From: Streptomyces venezuelae
Lineage (GTDB): Bacteria > Actinomycetota > Actinomycetes > Streptomycetales > Streptomycetaceae
NCBI RefSeq assembly: GCF_008642335.1
Contig: NZ_CP029191.1
Coordinates: forward strand, 6,200,001-6,264,000
Direction: 5' to 3'
DNA length: 64,000 nt
Shown: piece by piece, positions 25,701 to 34,400 of the stretch
Numbering within the stretch: position 1 is the first letter of the stretch
Layout of the letters: the number at the start of each line of letters is the position of its first letter
Program-made: the position numbers and the translations under genes
The notes under the pieces: model-generated
What the model was told of the DNA's origin: nothing
Database searches by the model: none
What the model saw: the letters and a program-made list of their open reading frames with translations, nothing else

Positions 25701-27095
25701 ATGGATCTGGTGAGAGAACACGAGCTGAGGGAACACGAGCTGAGGGAACCCGAGCTGAGAGAACCCGAGCCGGGAGTACCGGAGGCGGGAGACCCCGAGC
25801 CCGCCGACGGCCCCGCCGCGCCCAGCCCCGCCCTCGAAGGCCTCGCCCGCCGCGCCTCCGCCGCCGACGAGGGCGAGCTCCCCGCGCTCCTCGACGCGTT
25901 CTGGCAGGACGTCGAAGCGCGCGGCGGCACCCCGCTCGTCGAGCCCGTCGACGGCGACCACCAGTACCGCGCCGTCACGTTCCTGTGGCGCGGGCACCGG
26001 GCCACCCGCCAGGTCCTGCTGCTCGCCAACCGGCTCTACGACCGCGAGCACCTCGCCGACGCCCTCCTGGCCCCGCTGCCCGGCACGGACGTCTGGTACC
26101 GCACCCTCCGCCTCCGCGCCGACCACCGCGCCTCGTACCGCCTGGCCGCCGACCTCACGCCCGGCGACCTCCCCGCCGGCCCCGAAGCCCGTCAGCTCCG
26201 GCTCCGCGCCCTCGCCCCGCACGCGGCCCACGACCCCCTCAACTTGCGCCGGATCGGCGACCGCTGGGGGCAGCCGGACGGCTCCGTCTTCGCGCTGCCC
26301 GACGCGCCCGCGCAACCGTGGACCGAGCGGCGTGCCGGTATCCCGCGAGGCCGCGTCGAACGCCACCGGCTGCCCGCGGGTGCGCTGGGCGCCGAACGCG
26401 ACGTCTGGACCTACCTGCCGCCGGGCGGCCCGCGGCCCGACAGCCCCGTCGTCGTCCTCTGCGACGGCGACATGTGGTTCGGACGGCTCGCGCTCGAAGA
26501 CACCCTGGACGCCCTCGCCGCCGACCGCGCCGTACCGCCACCCGTCGTCCTCGCGCCCGACGCCGTCGACCGGCTCACCCGCTGGCACGACCTCACCGCA
26601 CACGACGACTACGTCACGTTCCTCGCCGACGAGGCACTGCTCTGGGCCGCCGAACGCCTGACCTTGACACTCCATTCGGCCCGCACGGCCGTCGCGGGCC
26701 AGAGCCTCGGCGGACTCACCGCCCTGTACGCGGCGCTGCGCAGGCCCGACCGGTTCGGCGCCGTCCTCGCCCAGTCACCGTCGCTGTGGTGGCGGCCCGG
26801 ACTGCCGCACGGCACACCGAAACTCGCGCCCGCAGACGAAACGCCCTGGCTCGCCGAGCGCTTCGCCACCGACACGCCGCGTCCGGCCCTCCGCGTCCAT
26901 CTCGACGTCGGACTCCACGAGGGCGCGATGGTCGATCACAGCCGGTGCATGTACGAGACGCTCGCCGCGCGCGGCGACCTCGTGTCCCTCAGGGAGTACA
27001 ACGGCGGTCACGACTACGCCTGTTGGCGCGGCGGCATCGCGGAAGGCCTGGTCAACCTGCTCGGCCGGGCGGGCGCGCGCCGACCGCAGGTCTGA
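25701..27095 (+). CDS. Iron(III)-enterobactin-type esterase (Fes-like)
   Basis: 464 residues. An N-terminal beta-sandwich (AVTFLWRGHRATRQVLLLANRLYDREHLADALL, GTDVWYRTLRLRADHRASYRLA) precedes an esterase-D-type alpha/beta hydrolase domain with VVVLCDGDMWFGR, the nucleophile AGQSLGGLTALYAALRRPDRFGAVLAQSPSLWW, and YNGGHDYACWR with the catalytic His. Fes proteins hydrolyse ferric tri-catechol siderophores in the cytoplasm to free iron. ATG 25701 has no ribosome site and lies seven bases after an iron box, pointing to a leaderless, iron-repressed message. Residues 6-25 are four 5-residue repeats (REHEL/REPEL) from a 15-base tandem repeat. Confidence 0.92.
   Translation: MDLVREHELREHELREPELREPEPGVPEAGDPEPADGPAAPSPALEGLARRASAADEGELPALLDAFWQDVEARGGTPLVEPVDGDHQYRAVTFLWRGHRATRQVLLLANRLYDREHLADALLAPLPGTDVWYRTLRLRADHRASYRLAADLTPGDLPAGPEARQLRLRALAPHAAHDPLNLRRIGDRWGQPDGSVFALPDAPAQPWTERRAGIPRGRVERHRLPAGALGAERDVWTYLPPGGPRPDSPVVVLCDGDMWFGRLALEDTLDALAADRAVPPPVVLAPDAVDRLTRWHDLTAHDDYVTFLADEALLWAAERLTLTLHSARTAVAGQSLGGLTALYAALRRPDRFGAVLAQSPSLWWRPGLPHGTPKLAPADETPWLAERFATDTPRPALRVHLDVGLHEGAMVDHSRCMYETLAARGDLVSLREYNGGHDYACWRGGIAEGLVNLLGRAGARRPQV
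25716..25775 (+). repeat. Four 15-bp tandem repeats at the fes 5' end
   Basis: GAACACGAGCTGAGG occurs twice exactly and twice with two or three changes, in frame, coding for a charged N-terminal extension. They begin 15 bases after the start codon. Confidence 0.85.
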
Positions 27096-27211
27096 CCGCA
27101 AGAACTCCGGCGCCGGGGGAGCCATCCGTGTCGCTGTTGGGCTGAACGGGTGACTTGGCGTAAGAATTGGCCGGTGCAGAGAACAAGTGCGAGCCAGGAC
27201 GGGGTGGATCA

Positions 27212-27604
27212 GTGAGCAGCAGTCAGCGCCACGACGTCACCGACGAACAGTGGGAAGGGCTCGCCCAGGTCGTACCGCTGCGCAGCCGCAACGAATGGCC
27301 TTCCTGGCCGGGGCACCGCGCGCTGCCCGACGCGGAGACCGAGACGCGCCGCCGCTTCGTCGTGATGCGCGTCAACGTCTTCGCGGACGCCCGCGAGGTC
27401 GCCGAGACCGTGATGGCACAGATCCCGGTCCTCCTGGATCTGACCGGCGCCGAGACGGACGTCGCCAAGCGCGTCCTGGACTTCAGCAGCGGCGTCGTCC
27501 TCGGGCTGAACTGCGGGATGCACCGGGTCGACAAGAACGTCTTCCTGCTCGCACCGCCGGGCACGGAGGTACAGGGCCTGGTGGACGCGGTCTCGCAGCC
27601 CTGA
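27212..27604 (+). CDS. SepF-like cell division protein paralogue
   Basis: 130 residues. FVVMRVNVFADAREVAETVMAQIPVLLDLTGAETDVAKRVLDFSSGVVLGLNCGMHRVDKNVFLLAPPGTEV matches the SepF core, which polymerises and links FtsZ to the membrane. Unlike true SepF it lacks a clear N-terminal amphipathic membrane-binding helix and a long linker, and ylmD/yggS/divIVA neighbours are missing. It therefore resembles the SepF-like (Sfl) paralogues of Streptomyces. GTG 27212 has GGGGTGG five bases upstream and is favoured over GTG 27167. Confidence 0.85.
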   Translation: MSSSQRHDVTDEQWEGLAQVVPLRSRNEWPSWPGHRALPDAETETRRRFVVMRVNVFADAREVAETVMAQIPVLLDLTGAETDVAKRVLDFSSGVVLGLNCGMHRVDKNVFLLAPPGTEVQGLVDAVSQP

Positions 27605-27677
27605 GAACAGGGTACGGCCGGGCGGGGCTCCACCCGTTCGGGGGCTCTAGCCGTTCGGCGGGCCACGCGGGGGATCT

Positions 27678-27695
27678 TCGGGGGGAATCCCCCGA
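27678..27695 (+). terminator. GC hairpin after the SepF-like gene
   Basis: TCGGGGG-GAAT-CCCCCGA forms a 7-bp stem with tetraloop about 75 bases downstream of the stop. Probable terminator before the AAA-MazG pair. Confidence 0.55.
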
Positions 27696-27756
27696 TCGTA
27701 GGAAGGTCGGTTGGGCGTAACGGTTCGCCGTGCGCACGGCCGCCTACCTTCCGGTC

Positions 27757-28920
27757 ATGACGGTGCATTCCCGAAAGCCGGCCGCCGAGCCATCGGCGGC
27801 CCAGGATCGGCCGCAGGTCACCCAACTGCGTCTGTCCGCCTTCGCAGGACACCGCGCCGCGGTGCTCCCGCTCGGCCCGATGACGCTGCTCACCGGCCCG
27901 AGCGGCAGCGGGAAGTCCAGCGCGCTGGGTGCGTACGAGGCACTGGCACGGCTCTGCGCCGGGGCGGAACTGCCCGACGTCTTCGCGGACCCCGTGGCCT
28001 GCGTTCCCGAGCGTGCCCGCGCCGACGGGCAGCAGCGGCGTGGCTTCCGCATCGGCTGCACGGTCGACGGACCCGCCGGTCCCGTCCGGCTCGACCTCGC
28101 CGTGCAGGCCGAACCCGAACTGCGCGTCGTGGGCGAGCGGCTGACCCAAGGTGACCTCGTGCTCCTGGAGACCGCGCTGCGCGATCCGGGCCGGCGCGTG
28201 GTGCAGGCCGCCTGGCACACCGCGGGCGCGACCCCCGTGACGCGCGCCCCCATGCCGGACGACCGGCTCGGCACGGCGCTCGTGCCGCTGCGCGTCGCGG
28301 GCAAGACCGACGGGCAGCGCCTGGTGCTCGCGGCGGCGGAACAGGTCGTCGTCGCGCTGCGCTCGGCGTACGTGTGCGACCCGCGGCCCAGCCGCATGCG
28401 CGCCCCCGTCCCCGCCGGACTCATCGGTTCCGGGCGTCTCCTGGGCGGCTGCGACAACCTCGCCGAAGTCCTGTGGCGCACCCGTGCCGAGTGCGCGGTA
28501 CGCCACGCCATGCTGGTCTCCGCGGTGCGGTCCGGGTGCGCGGGGCCGGTCGCCGACGTCGTCGCCGAAGAGGTGGAGGACGGCGCGGTGCACGCCTACA
28601 TCGACCGGGGCGGCGGGGTGCGCACGCCGCTCGGGCGGCTCGGCGACGGCGAGTTGAGGTACCTGGCCCTGGCGCTGGTCCTGCTGACCGGCACCGGAGT
28701 GCTCGCCGTCGACCCGGTGGCGGAGGTGCCGCAGGCGTACCAGAGCCTGACGATCCTCGCCGACGGCCTGGACCGGCGCCTCGACGCACGACAGGCCCGG
28801 ACCCTCGGGGAACTGGCGGCGCGCACCTGCGGACGCGGGCACATCAGGCTGGTGGGGGCGGTGGGGGACGCGTCCTGGGCGGCGGACGCCGGGGCCTCGG
28901 TGGTAGACCTGGAGCCGTGA
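27757..28920 (+). CDS. AAA-family ATPase (ABC/RecF-like) paired with MazG-like gene
   Basis: 387 residues. TQLRLSAFAGHRAAVLPLGPMTLLTGPSGSGKSS gives a Walker A loop near residue 50 directly after a short beta hairpin, as in RecF/OLD/AAA_21 proteins. LGDGELRYLALALVLL resembles the ABC signature, and LAVDPVAEVPQ sits where the Walker B/E would be but has DPVAE instead of DEPE. There is no nuclease (TOPRIM) domain and no coiled-coil arm, so the protein is compact. ATG 27757 follows TACCTT and may be leaderless; GTG 27730 is an alternative. Its TGA overlaps the MazG-like start (GTGA), so the two act together, perhaps as nucleotide-pool control or defence (inference). Confidence 0.8.
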   Translation: MTVHSRKPAAEPSAAQDRPQVTQLRLSAFAGHRAAVLPLGPMTLLTGPSGSGKSSALGAYEALARLCAGAELPDVFADPVACVPERARADGQQRRGFRIGCTVDGPAGPVRLDLAVQAEPELRVVGERLTQGDLVLLETALRDPGRRVVQAAWHTAGATPVTRAPMPDDRLGTALVPLRVAGKTDGQRLVLAAAEQVVVALRSAYVCDPRPSRMRAPVPAGLIGSGRLLGGCDNLAEVLWRTRAECAVRHAMLVSAVRSGCAGPVADVVAEEVEDGAVHAYIDRGGGVRTPLGRLGDGELRYLALALVLLTGTGVLAVDPVAEVPQAYQSLTILADGLDRRLDARQARTLGELAARTCGRGHIRLVGAVGDASWAADAGASVVDLEP

Positions 28921-29261
28921 CGGAACGACTTGACGTGGCGGTACTGCAGCGCAGGCTGGCCGAGTTCGCGGCGGCACGCGACTGGGAGCGGTACCACACC
29001 CCCAAGAACCTGGCCGCGGCGCTCAGCGTGGAGGCCTCCGAACTCGTGGAGATCTTCCAGTGGTTGACGCCGGAGGAGTCGGCCCGGGTGATGCGGGACC
29101 CTGACACGGCGCCCCGCGTGACGGACGAGGTGGCCGACGTCCTCGCGTATCTGCTGCAGTTCTGCGAGGTCCTGGGGATCGACGCGCTGGCGGCGCTCGC
29201 GGCGAAGATCGAGCGGAACGAGACACGTTTTCCGGTGCCGCCGGTGCCCGAAGGGCCCTGA
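28917..29261 (+). CDS. MazG-like nucleotide pyrophosphohydrolase
   Basis: 114 residues, all alpha. EASELVEIFQWL and DEVADVLAYLLQFCEVLGI supply the E-x2-E...E-x2-D metal motif of MazG/RS21-C6 dNTP pyrophosphatases, which hydrolyse (d)NTPs to monophosphate and pyrophosphate; WERYHTPKNLAAALSVEASEL is the usual lead-in. Single-domain length is typical of the small family. GTG 28917 overlaps the upstream ATPase stop by four bases. Confidence 0.9.
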   Translation: MTERLDVAVLQRRLAEFAAARDWERYHTPKNLAAALSVEASELVEIFQWLTPEESARVMRDPDTAPRVTDEVADVLAYLLQFCEVLGIDALAALAAKIERNETRFPVPPVPEGP

Positions 29262-29481
29262 ATCTCATCGGTGGCTGCCCGGTGGCCGGCCGGTGGATCT
29301 CCGGATCCAGCATTTTCGTCACTCTCCGGAGTGGATGGCTTGTCCAAACTCGACTATGTGTCCACAGATTTCCGCCCTGCCCTGGCTTTTCGCCCCGATG
29401 GGCCTCACTCTGGGTAGTGGACAGGGGAGTTCGGGCAAGCGTGCGGTGAGTGCGCGCGGGATGCGGGATGGAGGGGCCGGG

Positions 29482-29964
29482 ATGAACGCGACGCGGCTCA
29501 TCGAGGCGAACCGCCGTGCTCTGGCGCGCAGCCAGGATCCCGCGGACATCGTCGTGGAGGTCTGGCAGTCGCAGGCGCTCGCGCAGGCGATCGGCAACCA
29601 CCTCGCGGTCGCGGGCCCTCCCGAGTTACGGAGCGAGGCGCTGGGCCTGAGCGAAGTCGGCGGCAGAGCCTGCGGGGTGCTCGACGCCCCGCGCCTCGGA
29701 ATGGAGGACATACGGGCGGCGCGGCTGACGGGGACAGGCGACGCGCACGAGGTGCTGCTCGGGCTCGGCAGGCTCCTCGGGGAGGTCGGCATCGCACTCG
29801 TCGGTGTCGCCATGGGGGCCGAGGAAGAGGGGGTGTACTGGCAGTGCATGGAAGCGATCGACGCGGCGGACGAGTCCAGGGACCGCGTGCTGGAGATGCT
29901 GCGCAGACTCGCGGTGCGGGCGGAGGCCCTGCCGGAGCCGGACTCGGCGGCGGGCCCGGCATGA
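29482..29964 (+). CDS. DUF6099-like helical protein
   Basis: 160 residues. MNATRLIEANRRALARSQDPADIVVEVWQSQALAQAIGNHLAVAGPPELRSEALGL recalls a Streptomyces-specific family I know as DUF6099; no function is described. It is all-alpha in appearance, with no signal or membrane helix. ATG 29482 follows GGAGGGG. The 220 bases upstream (29262-29481) hold small hairpins (CGGTGGCCGGCCGGTGG) and no gene. An in-frame ATG at 29293 would add 63 unlikely residues. Confidence 0.72.
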   Translation: MNATRLIEANRRALARSQDPADIVVEVWQSQALAQAIGNHLAVAGPPELRSEALGLSEVGGRACGVLDAPRLGMEDIRAARLTGTGDAHEVLLGLGRLLGEVGIALVGVAMGAEEEGVYWQCMEAIDAADESRDRVLEMLRRLAVRAEALPEPDSAAGPA

Positions 29965-30017
29965 CAGGCCCCCCGGCCGACCCCGCCGAGGGGCGGGGCC
30001 GCGGAGGAAGTGGGGGA

Positions 30018-30269
30018 CTAGAGGCGTCGGGGTTCGCCCTCGCCCTGGGGGCGGGTGTCCGGGTCGAGAGTGCCGGAGGCGGAGCCCGACGGTGCCGTCG
30101 ACTGCTGCAGGTCGGCGTCGAGCTGGGTCAGATCCGCGTTGAGCGCGGCCATCAGCTCCTCCATCTGCTGCAGCAGACCCTTGGGTGGCTGCTGCGCGGG
30201 CACGGACGCGTCGTGCGCGGCCTCTTGAGCGGGCGCGGCCTCCTGATCGGGCACGGCTTCCTGGGACAT
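30018..30269 (-). CDS. Small hydrophilic hypothetical protein (83 aa)
   Basis: GAGGAGG sits five bases before ATG 30269, strong support for translation. The protein has Gln/Ala/Pro-rich ends and a central predicted coiled helix (LLQQMEELMAALNADLTQLDADLQQ). No family recognised; it is too short and polar to be an enzyme. It is convergent with the DUF6099-like gene. The 248 bases upstream (30270-30517) have no other gene. Confidence 0.65.
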   Translation of the reverse strand: MSQEAVPDQEAAPAQEAAHDASVPAQQPPKGLLQQMEELMAALNADLTQLDADLQQSTAPSGSASGTLDPDTRPQGEGEPRRL

Positions 30270-30485
30270 GACGGCCTCCTCGGCCCTCGCCCTCCCGAAG
30301 GGGACGGGCAGTTGACGCGGGCGACGCCCCGGCAGCGGCCGCCGGCGCGGGTGCCGGGCGGTCCGGCTCCGCCCGAGCCAACGATCACCCGTCGGACGGG
30401 GTCACTGGACGCGGACCCGCGCCGACACCCCGTTGACGGTTTTTCACCCGACCGGGTCGGTGGGGGAACGGCGGGACCGGCGGGG

Positions 30486-30517
30486 TTGACGGGCGTTCGA
30501 GCGTGCAGGATGGATCC
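30486..30517 (+). promoter_or_regulatory. Probable leaderless promoter of the LLM oxidoreductase
   Basis: TTGACG at 30486-30491 and CAGGAT at 30507-30512 with about 15 bases between, and ATG five bases after the -10. Spacing is slightly short, but no ribosome site is present, consistent with a leaderless message. Confidence 0.45.
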
Positions 30518-31441
30518 ATGGATCTTCGAATCTTCACCGAGCCCCAGCAAGGGGCCACCTACGACACCCTGCTCACCGTCGCCAAGGCCACCGAGGACCT
30601 GGGTTTTGACGCCTTCTTCCGCTCGGACCATTACCTCCGCATGGGCTCCTCCGACGGTCTGCCGGGCCCCACGGACGCATGGATCACGCTCGCCGGGCTC
30701 GCCAGGGAGACCAAGCGGATTCGGCTGGGCACACTGATGACGGCCGGCACGTTCCGGCTGCCGGGTGTCCTCGCCATCCAGGTGGCGCAGGTCGACCAGA
30801 TGTCGGGCGGCCGGGTCGAACTGGGACTCGGTGCGGGCTGGTTCGAGGACGAGCACAAGGCGTACGGCATTCCGTTCCCCAAGGAGAAGTTCGCCCGCCT
30901 CGAGGAGCAGCTGGAGATCGTCACCGGCCTGTGGGGCACGGAGGTCGGCCAGACCTTCAGCCACGACGGCAAGCACTATCAACTCACCGACTCCCCGGCC
31001 CTGCCCAAGCCGGCGCAGGCGAAGGTGCCGGTCCTGATCGGCGGCCACGGCGCGACCCGCACCCCGCGCCTCGCCGCGCAGTTCGCCGACGAGTTCAACA
31101 TTCCCTTCGCCTCCGTCGAGGACAGCGAGCGGCAGTTCGGCCGGGTCCGCGCCGCCGCCGAGCAGGCCGGGCGCAAGGGCGGCGATCTGGTGTACTCCAG
31201 CGCGCTGGTGGTGTGCGTCGGCAAGGACGACGCGGAGGTCGCACGGCGCGCGGCGGCGATCGGGCGCGACGTGGACGAGCTCAAGGCGAACGGGCTCGCG
31301 GGTTCCCCGGCCGAAGTGGTGGACAAGATCGGGCGGTACGAGGCGATCGGCGCGAGCCGCATCTACCTCCAGTGCCTGGACCTGGCCGACCTGGACCACC
31401 TGGAGATCATCTCCTCGCAGGTGCAGTCGCAGCTGTCGTAG
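30518..31441 (+). CDS. LLM-class F420-dependent oxidoreductase
   Basis: 307 residues of the luciferase-like monooxygenase fold: ATEDLGFDAFFRSDHY, RIRLGTLMTAGTFRLPGVLAIQVAQVDQMSGGRVELGLGAGWFEDEHKAYGIPFP and VPVLIGGHGATRTPRLAAQFADEFN are typical of actinobacterial TIGR03560-type F420 enzymes. These reduce or oxidise small substrates with F420; the substrate here is unknown. It stands alone between a hairpin terminator and the small minus-strand gene. Confidence 0.88.
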   Translation: MDLRIFTEPQQGATYDTLLTVAKATEDLGFDAFFRSDHYLRMGSSDGLPGPTDAWITLAGLARETKRIRLGTLMTAGTFRLPGVLAIQVAQVDQMSGGRVELGLGAGWFEDEHKAYGIPFPKEKFARLEEQLEIVTGLWGTEVGQTFSHDGKHYQLTDSPALPKPAQAKVPVLIGGHGATRTPRLAAQFADEFNIPFASVEDSERQFGRVRAAAEQAGRKGGDLVYSSALVVCVGKDDAEVARRAAAIGRDVDELKANGLAGSPAEVVDKIGRYEAIGASRIYLQCLDLADLDHLEIISSQVQSQLS

Positions 31442-31463
31442 GCGACGGGTCGGCCCTCTGGAC

Positions 31464-31502
31464 GTGGCCGCCGGGCTCACCCCTCCGGTGCCCGGCGGCC
31501 AC
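31464..31502 (+). terminator. Perfect 13-bp stem terminator after the LLM gene
   Basis: GTGGCCGCCGGGC and its exact complement flank a 13-base loop about 23 bases past the stop. It separates the LLM gene from the 2-MIB operon. Confidence 0.75.
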
Positions 31503-31616
31503 TTCTGTGCACGGTGGTGAGGCTGAATAAACCTTTCGGGCGGCAAGATCGCTGCATCGGGGTAACCGGGCGGCATATACAGGCGAGTTGGGCGAAACGG
31601 CAGTTAGCGTTCCCAG

Positions 31617-31642
31617 CGGATCCGGGCGCTTTCCCGGATCCG
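31617..31642 (+). other. Perfect hairpin in the eshA leader
   Basis: CGGATCCGGG-CGCTTT-CCCGGATCCG: a 10-bp perfect stem with a 6-base loop, 80-106 bases before the eshA start and immediately before a phased repeat array. It could be an attenuator, an mRNA-stabilising 5' structure or a regulator site. Confidence 0.6.
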
Positions 31643-31650
31643 CCCACGTC

Positions 31651-31700
31651 TCACCGCATGTCTCCGTATGTCTCCGTATGTCTTCGCACGTCTCCGCACG
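31651..31700 (+). repeat. Five 10-bp tandem repeats in the eshA leader
   Basis: Five consecutive 10-base units fit TCTCCGYAYG, two identical (TCTCCGTATG) and three with one or two changes. They are non-coding, end 22 bases before the eshA ATG and are spaced by about one helical turn, so a protein could bind along one face of the DNA, or the repeats could act in the RNA. Confidence 0.8.
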
Positions 31701-31722
31701 TCGTAAAGGAGAGCTCGCCCCG

Positions 31723-33135
31723 ATGACCGTTGAGACCAGCCCGGCAGAGCGGCTGGAGCCCGCTCCGCGGACCAGCCTGAGCACCGAGGCCGCCCGCAAC
31801 CTCGCCACCACGACCAAGTCCGCCCCCCAGATGCAGGAGATCACCTCACGGTGGCTGCTGCGGATGCTGCCATGGGTGGAGACCAAGGGCGGCACCTACC
31901 GGGTGAACCGGCGGCTGACCTACACCGTCGGCGACGGGTGCATCGAGTTCCTGCAGGACGGTGCCGACGTCCGGGTGGTGCCGCGGGAGCTGGGCGAGCT
32001 GGCCCTGCTGCGCGGCTTCGACGACGTCGACGTGCTGTCGGCCATCGCCGACCGGTTCGTGCAGCGCGACTTCCGAGCGGGTGAGGTGCTGGTCGAGCGC
32101 GGCGCCCCCGCCGAGCACATCCACCTGATCGCGCACGGCCGGATCAAGCAGACCTCCGTCGGCAAGTACGGCGACGAGGTGGCCGTCGCCGTACTTGCGG
32201 ACGGAGGCCGGTTCGGCGACGACGCGCTCCTCGACGACGGCGCGCGGTGGGACTTCACCGCCACGGCCGAGACCTCCGGCACGCTGCTGACCCTGTCCCG
32301 CTCCGACTTCGCCTCCCTCAGGTCGTCCGCGCCGACCCTCCACGCACACCTGGAGGAGTTCGCGTCGCGGTCCGTGCCGCGGCAGACGCGGCACGGCGAG
32401 GCCGAGATCGCGATGTCGTCGGGGCACGTCGGCGAGGCGAAGCTGCCGGGCTCCTTCGTGGACTACGAAGCGCACCCGAGGGAGTACGAACTCTCCGTCG
32501 CGCAGACCGTTCTCCGGGTCCACACGCGGGTCGCCGACCTCTACAACGGCCCGATGAACCAGACCGAGGAACAGCTGAGGCTCACCGTCGAGGCGCTGCG
32601 CGAGCGCCAGGAGCACGAGCTGATCAACAACCGTGAGTTCGGCCTGCTCCACAACGCGGCCTTCAAGCAGCGCATCCAGCCCCACTCCGGCACGCCCACG
32701 CCGGACGACCTCGACGATCTGCTCTGCCGCCGGCGCGGCACCAAGTTCTTCCTGGCCCACCCCAGGACCATCGCGGCCATCGGCTGGGGCTTCAACGCCT
32801 ACGGGGTGTACCCGGACAACGTCGACCTCGGCGGCCAGCAGGTTCCCGCCTGGCGTGGCGTACCGATTCTGCCGTGCAACAAGATCCCCATCACCGAGGA
32901 CAACACCAGCTCGATCCTCGCGATGCGTACGGGCGAGGACAACCAGGGCGTGATCGGCCTGCACCAGACCGGGCTGCCCGAGGAGTACGAGCCGGGCCTC
33001 TCGGTGCGCTTCATGGGCATGAGCGAGCAGGCGATCATCTCGTACCTGGTCACGGCGTACTACTCGGCGGCCGTCCTGCTGCCCGACGCGCTCGGCGTCC
33101 TGGAGAACGTGCAGATCGGCCGCAGGCGCGACTAG
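31723..33135 (+). CDS. eshA: Family 2B encapsulin shell protein with cyclic-nucleotide-binding domain (EshA)
   Basis: 470 residues. A Crp-type cNMP-binding module occupies about residues 95-220 ([38 protein letters not shown]), inserted into an HK97-like shell protein ([104 protein letters not shown]). This is the EshA/family 2B encapsulin, known to form 2-MIB synthase-linked nanocompartments; EshA was first described for effects on aerial growth. AAAGGAG precedes ATG 31723. Directly upstream of mibS and gppMT. Confidence 0.94.
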   Translation: MTVETSPAERLEPAPRTSLSTEAARNLATTTKSAPQMQEITSRWLLRMLPWVETKGGTYRVNRRLTYTVGDGCIEFLQDGADVRVVPRELGELALLRGFDDVDVLSAIADRFVQRDFRAGEVLVERGAPAEHIHLIAHGRIKQTSVGKYGDEVAVAVLADGGRFGDDALLDDGARWDFTATAETSGTLLTLSRSDFASLRSSAPTLHAHLEEFASRSVPRQTRHGEAEIAMSSGHVGEAKLPGSFVDYEAHPREYELSVAQTVLRVHTRVADLYNGPMNQTEEQLRLTVEALRERQEHELINNREFGLLHNAAFKQRIQPHSGTPTPDDLDDLLCRRRGTKFFLAHPRTIAAIGWGFNAYGVYPDNVDLGGQQVPAWRGVPILPCNKIPITEDNTSSILAMRTGEDNQGVIGLHQTGLPEEYEPGLSVRFMGMSEQAIISYLVTAYYSAAVLLPDALGVLENVQIGRRRD

Positions 33136-33183
33136 GGCCGCTGTCCCGGTGGATCCGCCCGTCATCACATGAAGGAGCTACGG

Positions 33184-34383
33184 ATGCCCGATCCCGGGCT
33201 GCCCACCCTGCACCCGAACCCCGCCCTCGAAAGGATTCTGCGCGGCCCGAGCGGGCTGGGCACGGCGGGGCTGCACCTGGGCGAGGTGCCGGTCCGGGCC
33301 GCGAGCCCGGCGCAACCGGCCGTGCTGCCGGAACCGGCGAGCCCGGCGGAACCCGCCGAAGCGGTTGAGGCGGTCGACCCGGTCGACCCGGTCGAACCTG
33401 CCGAAGGGACGCCGATTCCGGGGCTTTATCACCATGCCGTGCCGGAGCCCGATCCGGCGCGGGTGGCCGAGGTCAGCCGGCGGATCAAGGCGTGGGCCGT
33501 GGACGAGGTCCAGGCGTTCCCGCCGGAGTGGGAGGACCAGTTCGACGGCTTCTCCGTCGGGCGCTACATGGTCGCCTGCCACCCCGACGCCCCCACCGTC
33601 GACCACCTGATGCTCGCCACCCGGCTCATGGTCGCCGAGAACGCGGTCGACGACTGCTACTGCGAGGACCACGGCGGCTCGCCCGTCGGCCTCGGCAGCC
33701 GTCTGCTGCTGGCCCACACGGCCCTCGACGACCTGCACACGACGGAGGAGTACGAACCAGCGTGGCGGGAGTCTCTCACGGCGGACGCACCGCGCCGCGC
33801 GTACCGCTCCGCCATGGCGTACTTCCGGCAGCACGCCTCGCCGTCCCAGGCCGACCGCTTCCGGCACGACATGGCCCGACTCCACCTGGGCTATCTCGCC
33901 GAGGCCGCGTGGTCCGAGACGGACCACGTGCCCGAGGTGTGGGAGTACCTGGCGATGCGCCAGTTCAACAACTTCCGCCCCTGCCCCACCATCACCGACA
34001 CCGTCGGTGGCTACGAACTGCCGGCCGACCTCCACGCCCTGCCCGCCATGCAGCGGGTCATCGCCCTCGCGGGCAACGCCACCACCGTGGTCAACGACCT
34101 GTACTCGTACACCAAAGAACTCGACAGCCCCGGCCGTCACCTGAACCTGCCCGTAGTGATCGCCGAACGGGAGGGCCTCTCCGAACGGGACGCCTACCTG
34201 AAGGGGGTCGAGGTCCACAACGACCTGATGCACGCCTTCGAGGCGGAAGCGGCCGCCCTCGCGGCGGCCTGCCCCGTCCCGAGCGTGCTGCGCTTCCTGC
34301 GGGGAGTGGCCGTGTGGGTCGACGGCAACCACTACTGGCACCAGACCAACACCTACCGATACAGCCTGCCCGACTTCTGGTAA
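33184..34383 (+). CDS. 2-Methylisoborneol synthase
   Basis: 399 residues. A class I terpene cyclase: the acidic metal motif is the variant DDCYCED, and NDLYSYTKE is the NSE motif; QFNNFRPCPTITDTVGGYELP and WHQTNTYRYSLPDFW are typical of 2-MIB synthases. It cyclises 2-methylgeranyl diphosphate to 2-methylisoborneol, the earthy odorant. About the first 75 residues are a Pro/Ala/Glu-rich disordered extension (PAEAVEAVDPVDPVEPAEG), which in this family is thought to target the enzyme into the encapsulin. ATG 33184 has AAGGAG six bases upstream; ATG 33169 lies above that site and is rejected. Confidence 0.94.
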   Translation: MPDPGLPTLHPNPALERILRGPSGLGTAGLHLGEVPVRAASPAQPAVLPEPASPAEPAEAVEAVDPVDPVEPAEGTPIPGLYHHAVPEPDPARVAEVSRRIKAWAVDEVQAFPPEWEDQFDGFSVGRYMVACHPDAPTVDHLMLATRLMVAENAVDDCYCEDHGGSPVGLGSRLLLAHTALDDLHTTEEYEPAWRESLTADAPRRAYRSAMAYFRQHASPSQADRFRHDMARLHLGYLAEAAWSETDHVPEVWEYLAMRQFNNFRPCPTITDTVGGYELPADLHALPAMQRVIALAGNATTVVNDLYSYTKELDSPGRHLNLPVVIAEREGLSERDAYLKGVEVHNDLMHAFEAEAAALAAACPVPSVLRFLRGVAVWVDGNHYWHQTNTYRYSLPDFW

Positions 34384-34400
34384 GAGGAGCCGACACCACT

